A DNA stretch of 64,000 nucleotides from JACPRL01 sp035573715 (GTDB taxonomy: Bacteria; Acidobacteriota; Terriglobia; Acidiferrales; 2-02-FULL-67-57): NCBI GenBank assembly GCA_035573715.1, contig DATLZZ010000010.1, forward strand, positions 274,478 to 338,477, read 5' to 3'. The position numbers and the translations under genes were made by a program. A model generated the notes under the pieces. It saw nothing but the letters and a program-made list of their open reading frames with translations. It made no database searches and had not been told where the DNA came from. This document shows positions 7,829-16,693 of the stretch, piece after piece. Each line of letters opens with the position of its first letter. Within the stretch, counting starts at the first letter, position 1.

Positions 7829-8935
7829 TTAATGCAATCGTTCCATCGCGAGGGCAGCCACGGAGCGGGCGAGCGAGGCCGCGGCCGTGAGTCCCGGGGA
7901 CTCGATGCCGACCAGATGGATGATCTGCGGGAAGCGCGGATCGGGCTCGACTACAAAGTCCTTGATGCCGCGGTGGCCGGGCGGCGCCAGCTTTGCTCGC
8001 AAGCCGGAGTAGCCGGGGCGCAGGTCGTCCGGTTGAAGTTGTGGCAGCAGCTTCTGCGCTCGAGCGCAGAACGACTCGCGCGGTTCGAGGTCGTGTTCGT
8101 AGTCGTCCTTGCGCTCGACGTAGCGCGCGTTGGGGCCAAGCAGCAGCGTTCCCCAGAGCGTCTTCGTGAAATGCACCCCAAGGCTGAGTCCGCTCGGGTC
8201 GGGCGCCGGATAAACAAGCCCGGTCACGAGGTGGGCCTTTTCCGGCGCCACTTCCCAGTACTCTCCGCGGCAGGGATAGATTGTGTAGTTGTTGTTTCCA
8301 GCCATGGCTGCCACTTCGTCGGCGAAAAGTCCGGCGGCGTTGACGAGTACGCGCGCTGCAATCTCGCCCACGTTGGTCGCTACCGCGCGCACGAGGTCGC
8401 CTTGTGGCTCGAGACGCTCCAGGCGCGCCTCGGTGGCGATGTAGGCGCCGCGAGATTGGGCCAGCGCCGCGAAAGCCTTGACGAGCCACTCGCTTTCCAC
8501 GAGGCCGGTTGAGGGCACCCAGAGCGCGGCGCGGCCGGCTATGTGCGGCTCGCGCGCCTTGAGTCCCGCGCTCGAGAGCATCTCCAGGCCTTTCACACCG
8601 TTTTCCCGGCCGCGCTCCCGAAGCGCTTGCAGCTCGCTCTCTTCCTCAGGCGTGGTGGCCACAACAATTTTTCCGGTGCGCTTGCAGGGAACGTCGTGGG
8701 CGGCGCAGAACTCATAAGTGAGCCGGTTGCCTTCGACGCAGTGGATGGCTTTGAGCGAGCCGGGGGTATAGTAGATGCCGGAGTGGATGACGCCGCTGTT
8801 GCGCGTGCTGGTGAGCATTCCCACGCGCGGCATTTGTTCGAGCACGAAGACGTCGCTCGTGCGCGCCGCCAGCTCGGCGGCGATGGCGCAGCCGACAACC
8901 CCTCCTCCGACAATCACGACGCGGGCCTGTTCCAC
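7829..8935 (-). CDS. lhgO: FAD-dependent oxidase, L-2-hydroxyglutarate oxidase-like
   Basis: A 368-residue protein of the DAO/glycerol-3-phosphate oxidase fold. The N-terminus has the FAD-binding VVIVGGGVVGCAIA. It then has SGVIHSGIYYTPGS and the C-terminal GIESPGLTAAASLA, both typical of LhgO/YgaF proteins. These oxidise L-2-hydroxyglutarate to 2-oxoglutarate and pass electrons to the membrane quinone pool. It is the last gene of the minus-strand pyrimidine operon, 9 bases after the HAD gene. The link could be repair of hydroxyglutarate made by side reactions, or a different 2-hydroxyacid substrate. Family assignment is secure; the exact substrate is not. Confidence 0.82.
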   Translation of the reverse strand: MEQARVVIVGGGVVGCAIAAELAARTSDVFVLEQMPRVGMLTSTRNSGVIHSGIYYTPGSLKAIHCVEGNRLTYEFCAAHDVPCKRTGKIVVATTPEEESELQALRERGRENGVKGLEMLSSAGLKAREPHIAGRAALWVPSTGLVESEWLVKAFAALAQSRGAYIATEARLERLEPQGDLVRAVATNVGEIAARVLVNAAGLFADEVAAMAGNNNYTIYPCRGEYWEVAPEKAHLVTGLVYPAPDPSGLSLGVHFTKTLWGTLLLGPNARYVERKDDYEHDLEPRESFCARAQKLLPQLQPDDLRPGYSGLRAKLAPPGHRGIKDFVVEPDPRFPQIIHLVGIESPGLTAAASLARSVAALAMERLH

Positions 8936-8944
8936 AAGACCTTC

Positions 8945-9676
8945 CTACCGCCCGGCAAAGGTAAACGGCAAGCGGAAGAGTTGCGACACGCGGCGGATGT
9001 GGAAGCGGGCACGCTCAGCGGGTCGCGCCGGGCGGGCGCGGGCAAACTCGCCCCCGACACGGCGCACCGCCCACATCCCGAGCTCGCGGGCGGCGCGGAT
9101 TTCGCTGTCGGGTCGATCGCCGACGACCAGCACGCGGCGCGGGTTCGGTTCGTGGCGCAGCAGGCGACGCAGGCGCTGCTTCTTGCCCCGGCCGCCGGTC
9201 AGCCCCGTGTAGAGGATGCGGCGCACGTAAGGCGAGCGGTCGAGGCCGAGAATGCGTGTCTTGGCGCGCTGGATGCGGAGGTGGCCGGCAGTGATGATAT
9301 AGATGCGGACACCCAGCCGATGCAGGCGGCGCAGCGTGGGCATGGTGTCCGGAAACAAGCGCAGGTTGCGGACCGGAAGGCTGAAGTAGGCGTCGCGCCC
9401 GACGTGCGCCAGATGGCGCCCGACCTGCCCGCCGACTTTGAGGCGGGCGAGGAGGCGGCGGTCGAGCGTGTCGAGGTTCCGCTCTTCGCGAAAAAGTCGA
9501 AGCCTGAGAGCAGTGAGAGAGCGCAGCGTGAGGCGGCGTCGCGCGTGGCGGTTCAATCCAGCCTCCAGAAGCTTCCGGCTGGCGTAGCGGTGGGCTTCCA
9601 GAACCCGCTGGCGGAAGCAGTCATAGAGGGTGTCGTCGAGGTCGAAGACCACGGTGGTGATTCGCGGTCGGGGCAT
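8945..9676 (-). CDS. HAD-superfamily hydrolase
   Basis: A 243-residue phosphatase-like protein. Motif I is FDLDDTLYD (nucleophile D12 and acid D14), motif II the threonine in YIITAGH, motif III a lysine in the GRGKKQR region and motif IV VVGDRPDSEI. The insertion between motifs I and II is helical and arginine-rich, a type C1 cap. Its ATG directly abuts the stop of the NCS1 permease, so it is translated with the pyrimidine operon. The DLDDTLY type of motif I occurs in pyrimidine 5'-nucleotidases, which would supply nucleosides to the pathway. That role is a guess from context. Confidence 0.78.
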   Translation of the reverse strand: MPRPRITTVVFDLDDTLYDCFRQRVLEAHRYASRKLLEAGLNRHARRRLTLRSLTALRLRLFREERNLDTLDRRLLARLKVGGQVGRHLAHVGRDAYFSLPVRNLRLFPDTMPTLRRLHRLGVRIYIITAGHLRIQRAKTRILGLDRSPYVRRILYTGLTGGRGKKQRLRRLLRHEPNPRRVLVVGDRPDSEIRAARELGMWAVRRVGGEFARARPARPAERARFHIRRVSQLFRLPFTFAGR

Positions 9677-11092
9677 CTAGGGACGCGAGCGCATCAGGAC
9701 AAGATAGGCCAGAAAAGCAATGCAGAAGCCTACGAACCAGGCGTAGTCATAGAGGGGGCGCAGAGTTGGCACGAGAAGGCCCACCAGTGCGGTAAGGATT
9801 CCTGCCGCCAGGGCGATCACGGCGTTCCAATTGAAGCCGTGCTGGAACTCGTAGAAGCCGCCGCGCTGGTAGAGGTCTTCGACCAGGATGATCTTCTTCC
9901 GCAGCACGTAGTAGTCGGCAATCATCACGCCGGCGATGGGGCCGAGGAAGCTCGAATAGCCGACCAGCCAGCCAAAGATGTAGTTGCTGTAGTTGGCCAG
10001 GAGGTACCAGGGCTGCATCGCCAGGCCGAACAGGCAGGTGAGGATGCCGCCGAGCTTGAAGCTGATGCGGCGCGGGTAGACGTTAGAGAAATCGTTGGCG
10101 GGCGAAACGACGTTGGCGGCCACGTTGACGTTGAGGGTCGCCAACAGCAGTGCCACCATCGCCACTGCCACCGCCAGCGGATGGCCGAGGCGGCTGAGCA
10201 CCTCCACCGGATTCCACAGCGCCTCCCCGAAAATGACGACGGTGGCCGACGTGACCGCGACGCCGATGAAGGAAAAGAGCGTCATCGTGGTCGGCAGGCC
10301 CAACGCCTGACCGAGCGCCTGGTCGCGCTGGCTGCGGGCGTAGCGGGTGAAGTCGGGAATGTTGAGCGCCACCGTGGCCCAGAACGCCACCACGCCGGTG
10401 AGCGAGGGAATGAAGAACCGGAAGAATTCGCCGAAGCTATGGAACTTTGAGGGCGAGGCCAGCATGGGTCCGAAGCCGCCCGCTTTCTGCCGCGCCCAGA
10501 ACAGCAGAGCCAGGCCGATGACCAGCAGAAACGGCGCCGTGATGCCTTGCAGGAAGCGAATGGTCTCAATGCCGCGTACGATAACGTAGAGGTTGAGAAT
10601 CCAGAAGAGCGCGAAGCAGAGCGCCTCGCCCATCGCCCAGCCGCTCCAACCGGGCACCAGCGCCACCAGCAAGGAGTTGATGGCCTGGCCGCCGATCCAG
10701 GTTTGAATCCCGAACCAGCCGCAGGCCACCAGCGCGCGCAGCAGCGCCGGGATATTGGCGCCCAGCACGCCGAACGACGCCCGCGCCAGAACCGGGAAGG
10801 GAATCCCGTAGCGCGCCCCGGCGTGGCCGTTGAGAATCATCGGCACCAGCACGATGAGATTGCCGAGAAAAACGGTGAAGATGGCCTGCTTCCAGTTCAT
10901 CCCGCCGGCAATCATCCCGCTGGCCAGCATGTAGGTGGGAATGTTGACGCTCATCGCCACCCAGAGCGCGGCGTAGTTGTAGGTGCCCCAGGAGCGCCGC
11001 TCGGCAGGGATGGCGGCGAGGTCGGGGTTCCACAGCCAACTCCGCATCTGCGGAGCGGCTTCGGCGGCCGGAGCGGTGGCGGCTTCGCTCAA
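9677..11092 (-). CDS. NCS1-family nucleobase:cation symporter
   Basis: About 471 residues with some 12 hydrophobic segments. The N-terminus has the NCS1 signature NPDLAAIP...SWGTYNYAALW, and the first helices (SVNIPTYMLASGMIAGG) match hydantoin/uracil/allantoin permeases. It probably imports uracil, thymine, dihydropyrimidine or hydantoin with sodium or protons to feed the surrounding enzymes. The open frame begins at a TTG (11092) with no clear ribosome site; ATG at 11047 (MRSWLWNP) is an equally plausible start and would remove an Ala-rich leader. It lies 21 bases after the aldehyde dehydrogenase. Confidence 0.9.
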   Translation of the reverse strand: MSEAATAPAAEAAPQMRSWLWNPDLAAIPAERRSWGTYNYAALWVAMSVNIPTYMLASGMIAGGMNWKQAIFTVFLGNLIVLVPMILNGHAGARYGIPFPVLARASFGVLGANIPALLRALVACGWFGIQTWIGGQAINSLLVALVPGWSGWAMGEALCFALFWILNLYVIVRGIETIRFLQGITAPFLLVIGLALLFWARQKAGGFGPMLASPSKFHSFGEFFRFFIPSLTGVVAFWATVALNIPDFTRYARSQRDQALGQALGLPTTMTLFSFIGVAVTSATVVIFGEALWNPVEVLSRLGHPLAVAVAMVALLLATLNVNVAANVVSPANDFSNVYPRRISFKLGGILTCLFGLAMQPWYLLANYSNYIFGWLVGYSSFLGPIAGVMIADYYVLRKKIILVEDLYQRGGFYEFQHGFNWNAVIALAAGILTALVGLLVPTLRPLYDYAWFVGFCIAFLAYLVLMRSRP

Positions 11093-11113
11093 CGGGTTGG
11101 TGTCGGCAATCCG

Positions 11114-12616
11114 CTAGTAGATGTTGGTTTCGCGCTTGCGACCCGTGTAGTCCACGTAGACGATCTTCAGCTCGCTGTAAAAATCAATCGCGGTGGAGCC
11201 GGTTTCGCGCTCGCCAATGCCGCTGGCCTTGAGGCCGCCGAAGGGCACGTGGGCCTCCCCGCCGACGGTGGGCGAGTTGATGTGGACAATGCCGCACTCG
11301 ACCCGGTCGGCAAATTCGAACACCTTGTTGGCGTCGGTGGTGAAGATGGAGGCCGCCAGACCGTAACGGATGCCATTGGCGACGGCTATGGCTTCCTCGA
11401 AGTCCTTGACGCGGATGACCGCCAGCACCGGCCCGAAGATTTCCTCCTGAGCGATGCGGGAGTCGGCTGAGACGTGGTCGAAGATGGTGGGCGCGGTGAA
11501 CCAGCCTTTGTCGCAGGCGCCGCCGCGGGCTCTTTCGCCGCCGCAGACCAGCTGGCCCTCGCGTTTGCCGATTTCGAGGTACTCCTGGACTTTGTTGAAC
11601 TGGTTTTCATCCACCGACGGGCCGACGTTGGTGCCGGCCTCGGTGCCCTTGCCGACCTTGAGCTTGCGGGCGCGCTCGGCCAGCATGGCGACGAACTTGT
11701 CGGCGATGGAGTTCTCGACGATGACGCGGCTGGTAGCGGTGCAGCGCTGGCCGGTGGAGCCGAAGGCGCCCATGAGGGTGCACTCGGCGGCCAGCTCCAG
11801 GTCGGCGTCAGCCAGCACCACCACGGGGTTCTTTCCGCCCATCTCGCACTGGACTTTCTTCATTGTGCGCGCCGCCTTGGCGTAGATGAGCGCGCCCACT
11901 TCGCAGGAGCCGGTGAAGCTGATGGCGCGCACGTCGGGATGCTCGACCAGCTCGTCGCCCACCTCTTCGCCGGCGCCGTTGACCATGTTGAACACGCCCG
12001 CGGGGACTCCCGCGCGCGCGAAGATATCCACCACGTAACGCGAGGTGAACGGCGTGAGCTCCGACGGCTTCCAGACGATGGTGTTGCCGCAGACCAGCGC
12101 GGGCGCGATCTTCCAGACCGGAACAGCGACGGGAAAGTTCCACGGCGTAATGAGACCAACCACGCCCAGCGGCTGGCGAATGGTGTACACGATGTTCTTC
12201 GGCAGCTCGGAGGGCAGCGTTTCGCCGGTCAGGCGGCGCGCTTCACCGGCCGTGTATTCGAGAATGTTGACCGTCCGCAGGATTTCGCCCAGCGCCTCGC
12301 TTACCGTCTTGCCTTCCTCGCGGCTCATCAGGCGCGCCAGCTCATCCTTTTCGTCGGCCATTAGGCGTGCGGCTTGCATCACAATGCGGCCGCGCACCGG
12401 CGCCGGGGTGGCCCGCCAGGTGGGGAAGGCGCGCTTGGCGGCTTCGATGGCCTCGCGCATCTCTTCGCGCGTGCTGAGCGGGGCAAGGCCGACGATGTCA
12501 TCGAAGTCGGCGGGGTTGAGCCGCGGCAGCTTTCCTTCGGAGCGCGACTTCACCCACTGCCCGTTGACGTAGTTGGGACAAACCTCTGCTGTCTTTACCT
12601 GAGTTGCCGTAGCCAT
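11114..12616 (-). CDS. NAD(P)-dependent aldehyde dehydrogenase, likely malonate-semialdehyde oxidation
   Basis: A 500-residue ALDH-superfamily enzyme. Visible catalytic positions are N160 (PWNFP), K183 (VWKPSE), E258 (CEMGGKNP) and the nucleophile C292 (GQRCTAT). Sequence style is closest to 2-oxoglutarate-semialdehyde and related dehydrogenases. In this operon the expected substrate is malonate semialdehyde, made from beta-alanine by the upstream aminotransferase. Whether the product is malonate or acetyl-CoA cannot be told from sequence. An AAGGAGG lies 13 bases before the ATG, a long spacing. It follows the aminotransferase by 21 bases. Confidence 0.88.
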   Translation of the reverse strand: MATATQVKTAEVCPNYVNGQWVKSRSEGKLPRLNPADFDDIVGLAPLSTREEMREAIEAAKRAFPTWRATPAPVRGRIVMQAARLMADEKDELARLMSREEGKTVSEALGEILRTVNILEYTAGEARRLTGETLPSELPKNIVYTIRQPLGVVGLITPWNFPVAVPVWKIAPALVCGNTIVWKPSELTPFTSRYVVDIFARAGVPAGVFNMVNGAGEEVGDELVEHPDVRAISFTGSCEVGALIYAKAARTMKKVQCEMGGKNPVVVLADADLELAAECTLMGAFGSTGQRCTATSRVIVENSIADKFVAMLAERARKLKVGKGTEAGTNVGPSVDENQFNKVQEYLEIGKREGQLVCGGERARGGACDKGWFTAPTIFDHVSADSRIAQEEIFGPVLAVIRVKDFEEAIAVANGIRYGLAASIFTTDANKVFEFADRVECGIVHINSPTVGGEAHVPFGGLKASGIGERETGSTAIDFYSELKIVYVDYTGRKRETNIY

Positions 12617-12637
12617 GATTGCTATCGAGCCTCCTTC

Positions 12638-13924
12638 TTACCGAATCTCGGAAAAAGAATTGTCGAGCAGGCGGATGCCCTCGTCTACGTCGGCCTTGCT
12701 GATGTTGAGCGGGGGCGAGAGGCGGACGACGTTGCCGAACAGCCCGCCCTTGCCGATGAGCAGGCCGTTCTCGCGTGAGCGCTCCAGGAGTTGCGACAGC
12801 TCGGCAGCCGCCGGCTCCTTGGTTTTCCTGTCCTTGACCAGCTCGAGGCCCTGCATCAGCCCCATGCCGCGGACGTCGCCGATGAGCGGATACTTCTGCT
12901 GAAGTTCTTCAAGCTTCTGGCGGAAGTAGGCGCCAACGGTGTGGGCGTTCTCGAGCAGCTTCTCCTCTTCGATGACTTCGATGGTGGCCCGGGCGGCCAC
13001 GGCGGTGACGGGATTGCCGCCGAAAGTGGAGATGGTCAGCCCCTGGAACGCGTCCGCCAGCTCCGGCGTGGCGATGGTGAGGCCGACCGGTGCGCCATTG
13101 GCCATGCCCTTGGCGCTGGTGAGTATGTCGGGCTCGACCTCCCACTGCTCGATGCCGAACCACTTCCTGCCGGTGCGCCCGAAGCCGGTCTGCACTTCGT
13201 CGGAAATGAAGACGCCGCCGTACTGCTTGACGATCTTGAAGACAATCTTGAAATACTCCGGCGGGGGCGTGATGAATCCGCCGACACCCTGGATGGGCTC
13301 AGCGAGAAAAGCTGCGATGCGGCCCGACGTACAGGTCTGGATGACGGCCTCGACGTCTTTCGCGCAGGCCACGCCGCAGTCGGGATAGGTCATCCCCAGC
13401 GGGCAGCGGTAGCAATACGGGTTCATCGCGTGGGTGATGCCGAAGCTGACCACGCCGCCGCGCCGCCAGGGCGCCTGGCCGGTGAGCGACTTGGCGATGA
13501 GCGAGCCACCGCTGTAGCCGTGGCGCAGCGCAACCACCTCGAAGCTGCCGGTTGCCATCCGCGCCAGCATCACCGCCGCCTCGTTGGCTTCGGTGCCGCT
13601 GTTGGTGAAGAACGACTTCTGGAGGCGTCCAGGGGTGATCTGCGCCAGCTTCTCGGCCAGCGCGACGATGGCCTCGTTGGGGTAGAGCGTCGAGGTGTGT
13701 TGCAGTTTTTCGACCTGCGCCTTGACCTTGCTGGTCACTTTGGAGTTGCAGTGACCGACGCTGATGGTCAGGATGCCGCCGAAGAAGTCGAGGTAGCGCT
13801 TGCCCTCGAGGTCCCAGAGGTATTGCATCTGGCCGCGCTCGGCCACCAGGGGCTGCTGGTAGTAGTTGGCCACCGCCGGCCACAGGTACTTCTTGTGCCT
13901 TTCGCGTACTTCGTCGGGTGTCAT
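12638..13924 (-). CDS. Class III aminotransferase, probable beta-alanine transaminase (AGXT2-like)
   Basis: About 428 residues of the PLP fold type I, class III family. The PLP lysine is K272 (TSAKGMANG), preceded by the aspartate of FISDEVQTGFGRTG (D242). The NSGTEANEAA motif at about 109-118 binds the cofactor phosphate. It resembles AGXT2-type enzymes, which use beta-alanine or beta-aminoisobutyrate. Next to a beta-ureidopropionase it most likely converts beta-alanine to malonate semialdehyde. The frame also offers TTG at 13930, but ATG 13924 is the normal start, 2 bases after the upstream stop. Confidence 0.88.
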   Translation of the reverse strand: MTPDEVRERHKKYLWPAVANYYQQPLVAERGQMQYLWDLEGKRYLDFFGGILTISVGHCNSKVTSKVKAQVEKLQHTSTLYPNEAIVALAEKLAQITPGRLQKSFFTNSGTEANEAAVMLARMATGSFEVVALRHGYSGGSLIAKSLTGQAPWRRGGVVSFGITHAMNPYCYRCPLGMTYPDCGVACAKDVEAVIQTCTSGRIAAFLAEPIQGVGGFITPPPEYFKIVFKIVKQYGGVFISDEVQTGFGRTGRKWFGIEQWEVEPDILTSAKGMANGAPVGLTIATPELADAFQGLTISTFGGNPVTAVAARATIEVIEEEKLLENAHTVGAYFRQKLEELQQKYPLIGDVRGMGLMQGLELVKDRKTKEPAAAELSQLLERSRENGLLIGKGGLFGNVVRLSPPLNISKADVDEGIRLLDNSFSEIR

Positions 13925-13926
13925 AG

Positions 13927-14829
13927 TCAATTGGCGGCAGCGTCGGAGCGGGCCGCGGCTTCGGTTTGCGAGATGGGGCCGTAGCTTTCCGGCCGGCGGT
14001 CGCGGAAGAACTGCCAGGTGGCCCGCACCTGGCTGATCATGTCGAGGTCGAGGTCGGCGACGAGGGCTTCGTCGTTGTCGCGGCTGGCCTGGGCGAAAAT
14101 CTTTCCGCGCGGGTCGCAGAAGTAGCTCTTGCCGTAGAACTCGCCGATGTCCCAGGGAGTTTCGTGGCCGACGCGGTTGATGGCGCCGACAAAGTAGCCA
14201 TTGGCCACGGCGTGCGCGGGCTGCTCGAGCTCCCAGAGGTGCTCTGAAAGGCCGGCCACCGTGGCCGAGGGATTGAACACAATCTCAGCGCCGTTCAGCC
14301 CGAGGATGCGCGCCCCCTCGGGGAAGTGGCGGTCATAGCAAATGTAAACGCCGATGCGGGCGTACCGCGTCTGAAACACCGGATAACCGAGGTTGCCGGG
14401 CGTGAAGTAGAACTTCTCCCAGAATCCCGGGTGGCAGTGCGGGATGTGGTGCTTGCGGTACTTGCCCAGGTAGCGGCCGTCGGCGTCAATCACCGCGGCG
14501 GTGTTGTAAAACACGCCCGCCTGCTCGACTTCGTAGACCGGCACCACCATCGCCATTTTGTGCTTCTTTGCCAGGCGCTGCGCCCACTGCGTGGTGGGGC
14601 CGGGGACGGGCTCGGCGATGTCGTACCATCGAGTCTGCTGCTCGGCGCAGAAGTAGGGTCCGTAGAAAAGCTCCTGCAGGCAGAGGATCTTGGCGCCCTT
14701 GCGCGCCGCCGGGGCGATGAGTTTTTCGTGCTTGGCGATCATCGCCTTCTTGATCTTTTCCAGCGGCATCCTGGCCGGCGACCACTCGCAGCGCGCCTGA
14801 ATCAATCCGCAACGAACCACCCGTGGCAT
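13927..14829 (-). CDS. Beta-ureidopropionase (N-carbamoyl-beta-alanine amidohydrolase), nitrilase superfamily
   Basis: A 300-residue carbon-nitrogen hydrolase with the Glu-Lys-Cys triad: E53 (LQELFYG), K126 (KYRKHHIP) and C164 (YICYDRHFP). The CYDRHFPEGAR segment and the HHIPHCHPGFWEKFYFTPG loop match beta-ureidopropionases and N-carbamoyl amino acid amidases. It hydrolyses N-carbamoyl-beta-alanine to beta-alanine, CO2 and ammonia, the third step of the reductive pathway. It is the first gene of the minus-strand operon and has a good GAGGTGA ribosome site. Together with HydA and PreTA it completes uracil conversion to beta-alanine. Confidence 0.92.
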   Translation of the reverse strand: MPRVVRCGLIQARCEWSPARMPLEKIKKAMIAKHEKLIAPAARKGAKILCLQELFYGPYFCAEQQTRWYDIAEPVPGPTTQWAQRLAKKHKMAMVVPVYEVEQAGVFYNTAAVIDADGRYLGKYRKHHIPHCHPGFWEKFYFTPGNLGYPVFQTRYARIGVYICYDRHFPEGARILGLNGAEIVFNPSATVAGLSEHLWELEQPAHAVANGYFVGAINRVGHETPWDIGEFYGKSYFCDPRGKIFAQASRDNDEALVADLDLDMISQVRATWQFFRDRRPESYGPISQTEAAARSDAAAN

Positions 14830-14947
14830 GGCTCACCTCTCATTCTCGGAGAAGGCTGCCGACGGAAACAAAAACTGCTTTGCTGCCAGCAGGCTCTACG
14901 AGTACACTCCGCGCATCATACTCGAAACGTCGGGCGGCTAGCAAACT
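14830..14947. other. Divergent intergenic region between the pyrimidine operon and yihY
   Basis: 118 bases with no gene. On the minus strand a TATGAT (14920-14915) could be the -10 box of the beta-ureidopropionase operon, but no convincing -35 box is found 16-18 bases away. The palindrome seen in front of hydA/preT is not repeated here. Confidence 0.3.
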
Positions 14948-15832
14948 GTGAGCCCCATGGCCACCAGCAGTCCCCAGGCCCCGAGCAAGCCCTACGTGCG
15001 CCTGATTACGCGGGCCATCGGGCACGCCGTCTACAACACGGTACGAGCCGGCTCGCTGCTGCATGCCCAGGCCGTTGCGTTCAACATGTTCATGGCGTTT
15101 TTCCCGGCCCTGCTGTTTCTGGCGGGCATTGTGGCCTATGCGACGCCGGAGGTGGAGGACTTCCTGAATGGGGTGCGCGTGTTGCTCCCGCCGGGGAGCC
15201 GCCGCGCGGTGGTCGAATCGTTGCTGCGTATTTCCCAGAATCCAGGGAGACTCCTGTGGCTTGGGGCCATCGGAACGCTGCTGATCGGCTCGCAGTTGAT
15301 GTTCTCCCTCCGGCAGGTGTTCGCCATCATCTACGACCGCGAAGACCGGGGGCCGTTCTGGCGTCAGCAAGTGGAGTCGTTTGCCATGGTGCTCATAACC
15401 GTGGTGCCTTGGGTTGCGGTGAGCTTGCTGGTGGTTTTCGGGCGCTTGCTGCGGACGCGGCTGAGCGCCGAATTGGGCGTGGATTTGAACGTCGGGATGA
15501 AGCTGCTGTGGAACGCGGGCTACTTCTCGCTGGCGATTGTAACCGCCACGCTGGTGCTGGCGACGCTCTACTATTTCTTGACACCCAATGTGCGGCGGCG
15601 TTGGAACGATGTTCTGCCCGGCGCGGCGTTGGCGATGGGCCTGTGGTGGATCGTCACTGCCAGCTTTGGACTCTATGTCACCCGCCTGGCTGTGTATGAC
15701 GTCCTGTACGGCACGTTTGGCGCGGCCATCGGCTTGTTGGTTTGGATGTATCTGACTGCCGTGGTCATTTTGATTGGAGCCCAGTTCAACGCCGAGATGG
15801 CCAGCTTGCGGGTGCGATACGACTTGTACTAG
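14948..15832 (+). CDS. YihY/BrkB-family inner membrane protein
   Basis: A 294-residue protein with about six hydrophobic helices. It has the family pattern: an N-terminal amphipathic region (HAVYNTVRAGSLLHAQAVAFN), a first helix FMAFFPALLFLAGIV, a loop with PPGSRRAVVESL, and the C-terminal YGTFGAAIGLLVWMYLTAVVILIGAQFNAE, the most conserved part of BrkB/YihY proteins. The family was once called ribonuclease BN; that activity belongs to another protein and transport or envelope functions are now suspected. Start is GTG 14948 or ATG 14957. It stands alone, divergent from the pyrimidine operon. Confidence 0.85.
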   Translation: MSPMATSSPQAPSKPYVRLITRAIGHAVYNTVRAGSLLHAQAVAFNMFMAFFPALLFLAGIVAYATPEVEDFLNGVRVLLPPGSRRAVVESLLRISQNPGRLLWLGAIGTLLIGSQLMFSLRQVFAIIYDREDRGPFWRQQVESFAMVLITVVPWVAVSLLVVFGRLLRTRLSAELGVDLNVGMKLLWNAGYFSLAIVTATLVLATLYYFLTPNVRRRWNDVLPGAALAMGLWWIVTASFGLYVTRLAVYDVLYGTFGAAIGLLVWMYLTAVVILIGAQFNAEMASLRVRYDLY

Positions 15833-15841
15833 GAAGAGCTC

Positions 15842-16534
15842 CTAGCGGGGTTTGGAGCCGTTGCCGGCGGCCTTGGGCATGTCGGGAATCGAGAGGGCCA
15901 CGCCGCGGTCAATCCGCATCACGATGCCGGTGCCGGCCGGCAGTGTAACTTCCTTGCCCTTCCAGAAAATGAACGCAGCGGCTGCGCCGGCCGCCACGCC
16001 AATGGCTGCGCCGGTACCGCCCCCCACAGCCGCGCCGATCCCCGCGCCACCCGCGGCGGTGCCGAGGCGCTTAATCTTGCTGGCTCCGCCTCCCTTGATC
16101 TCCCCTTCCTCGCCCAGCTTCAGATCCTTGGTCTGTTTCTTGTCTTCTTCGAGTTCGGGGTCATAGAGATCAACCAGACTGCCGCTGATGGGCACGCTGC
16201 CAGCCCCGGGCACCTCAATGGACTCGAAGGTCAAAACCATCTTGCCGCCCTTGCCGAAGCGACCCGGCTTCTGGATATCGCCGATGCGGCCGTGGACGCG
16301 AGTGCCGACGGGAATCACTTCCACGTTGTCCACGGCCACCGGCTCTTCCACGGTGCAGATGATGCGATCGCCTTTCTGGTTGAACTTGGTGTCCACGCTG
16401 GTGCGCAGCCGCATGGCCACCTCAGTTCCTTCTTCGAGGAAGAAGTCCCGCGCAAGCAATAGCGTCGCCCCGGCGAGCGCCATCACGCACACTAGAATTG
16501 CGATGCCCTTTCGGCTGACTCTGGAAGTTTGCAT
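15842..16534 (-). CDS. Exported or membrane-anchored protein with a glycine-zipper segment, function unknown
   Basis: 230 residues. An N-terminal hydrophobic segment at about 9-28 acts as a signal anchor or signal peptide. The middle part (about 35-150) is beta-rich and includes a VGTRVHGRIGDIQKPGRFG stretch, reminiscent of the barrel of conjugation/secretion scaffold proteins (TrbI/VirB10-like), but I would not name it so. Residues about 158-190 are a glycine/alanine zipper (AAGGAGIGAAVGGGTGAA) that may insert into or associate with membranes. It converges on yihY with 9 bases between. A promoter-like sequence lies upstream. Confidence 0.6.
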   Translation of the reverse strand: MQTSRVSRKGIAILVCVMALAGATLLLARDFFLEEGTEVAMRLRTSVDTKFNQKGDRIICTVEEPVAVDNVEVIPVGTRVHGRIGDIQKPGRFGKGGKMVLTFESIEVPGAGSVPISGSLVDLYDPELEEDKKQTKDLKLGEEGEIKGGGASKIKRLGTAAGGAGIGAAVGGGTGAAIGVAAGAAAAFIFWKGKEVTLPAGTGIVMRIDRGVALSIPDMPKAAGNGSKPR

Positions 16535-16591
16535 CCTTGAGCCCTGAGCCCTCCCGGCTACGGCCGGTAACCACCCTCTGCCGCTCTGTAT

Positions 16592-16620
16592 TGTATATGA
16601 AGATGGTGTTCCGCGGTCAA
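16592..16620 (-). promoter_or_regulatory. Promoter candidate for the glycine-zipper protein gene
   Basis: On the minus strand TTGACC (16620-16615) and TATACA (16597-16592) are separated by 17 bases. This lies about 60 bases upstream of the ATG at 16534. Both boxes are good. Confidence 0.5.
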
Positions 16621-16649
16621 AGGTTTTCTCGACGACCCGGGGAGTCGGG

Positions 16650-16679
16650 TTGCGCCGCTGCGGCTTCTCCGACTAGAAT
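16650..16679 (+). promoter_or_regulatory. Promoter candidate for the 16.7 kb gene
   Basis: TTGCGC (16650-16655) and TAGAAT (16674-16679) are separated by 18 bases. Transcription would start near 16686, just before the GTG at 16694. The -10 box is good and the -35 box weak. Confidence 0.4.
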
Positions 16680-16693
16680 CTCTGAGTTTTTAC

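Noticed and set aside
8543..10450. A 635-codon open frame antisense to lhgO, the HAD gene and the permease
   Set aside because: It crosses three recognisable genes and has a repetitive Ala/Glu/His/Gln composition without any domain.
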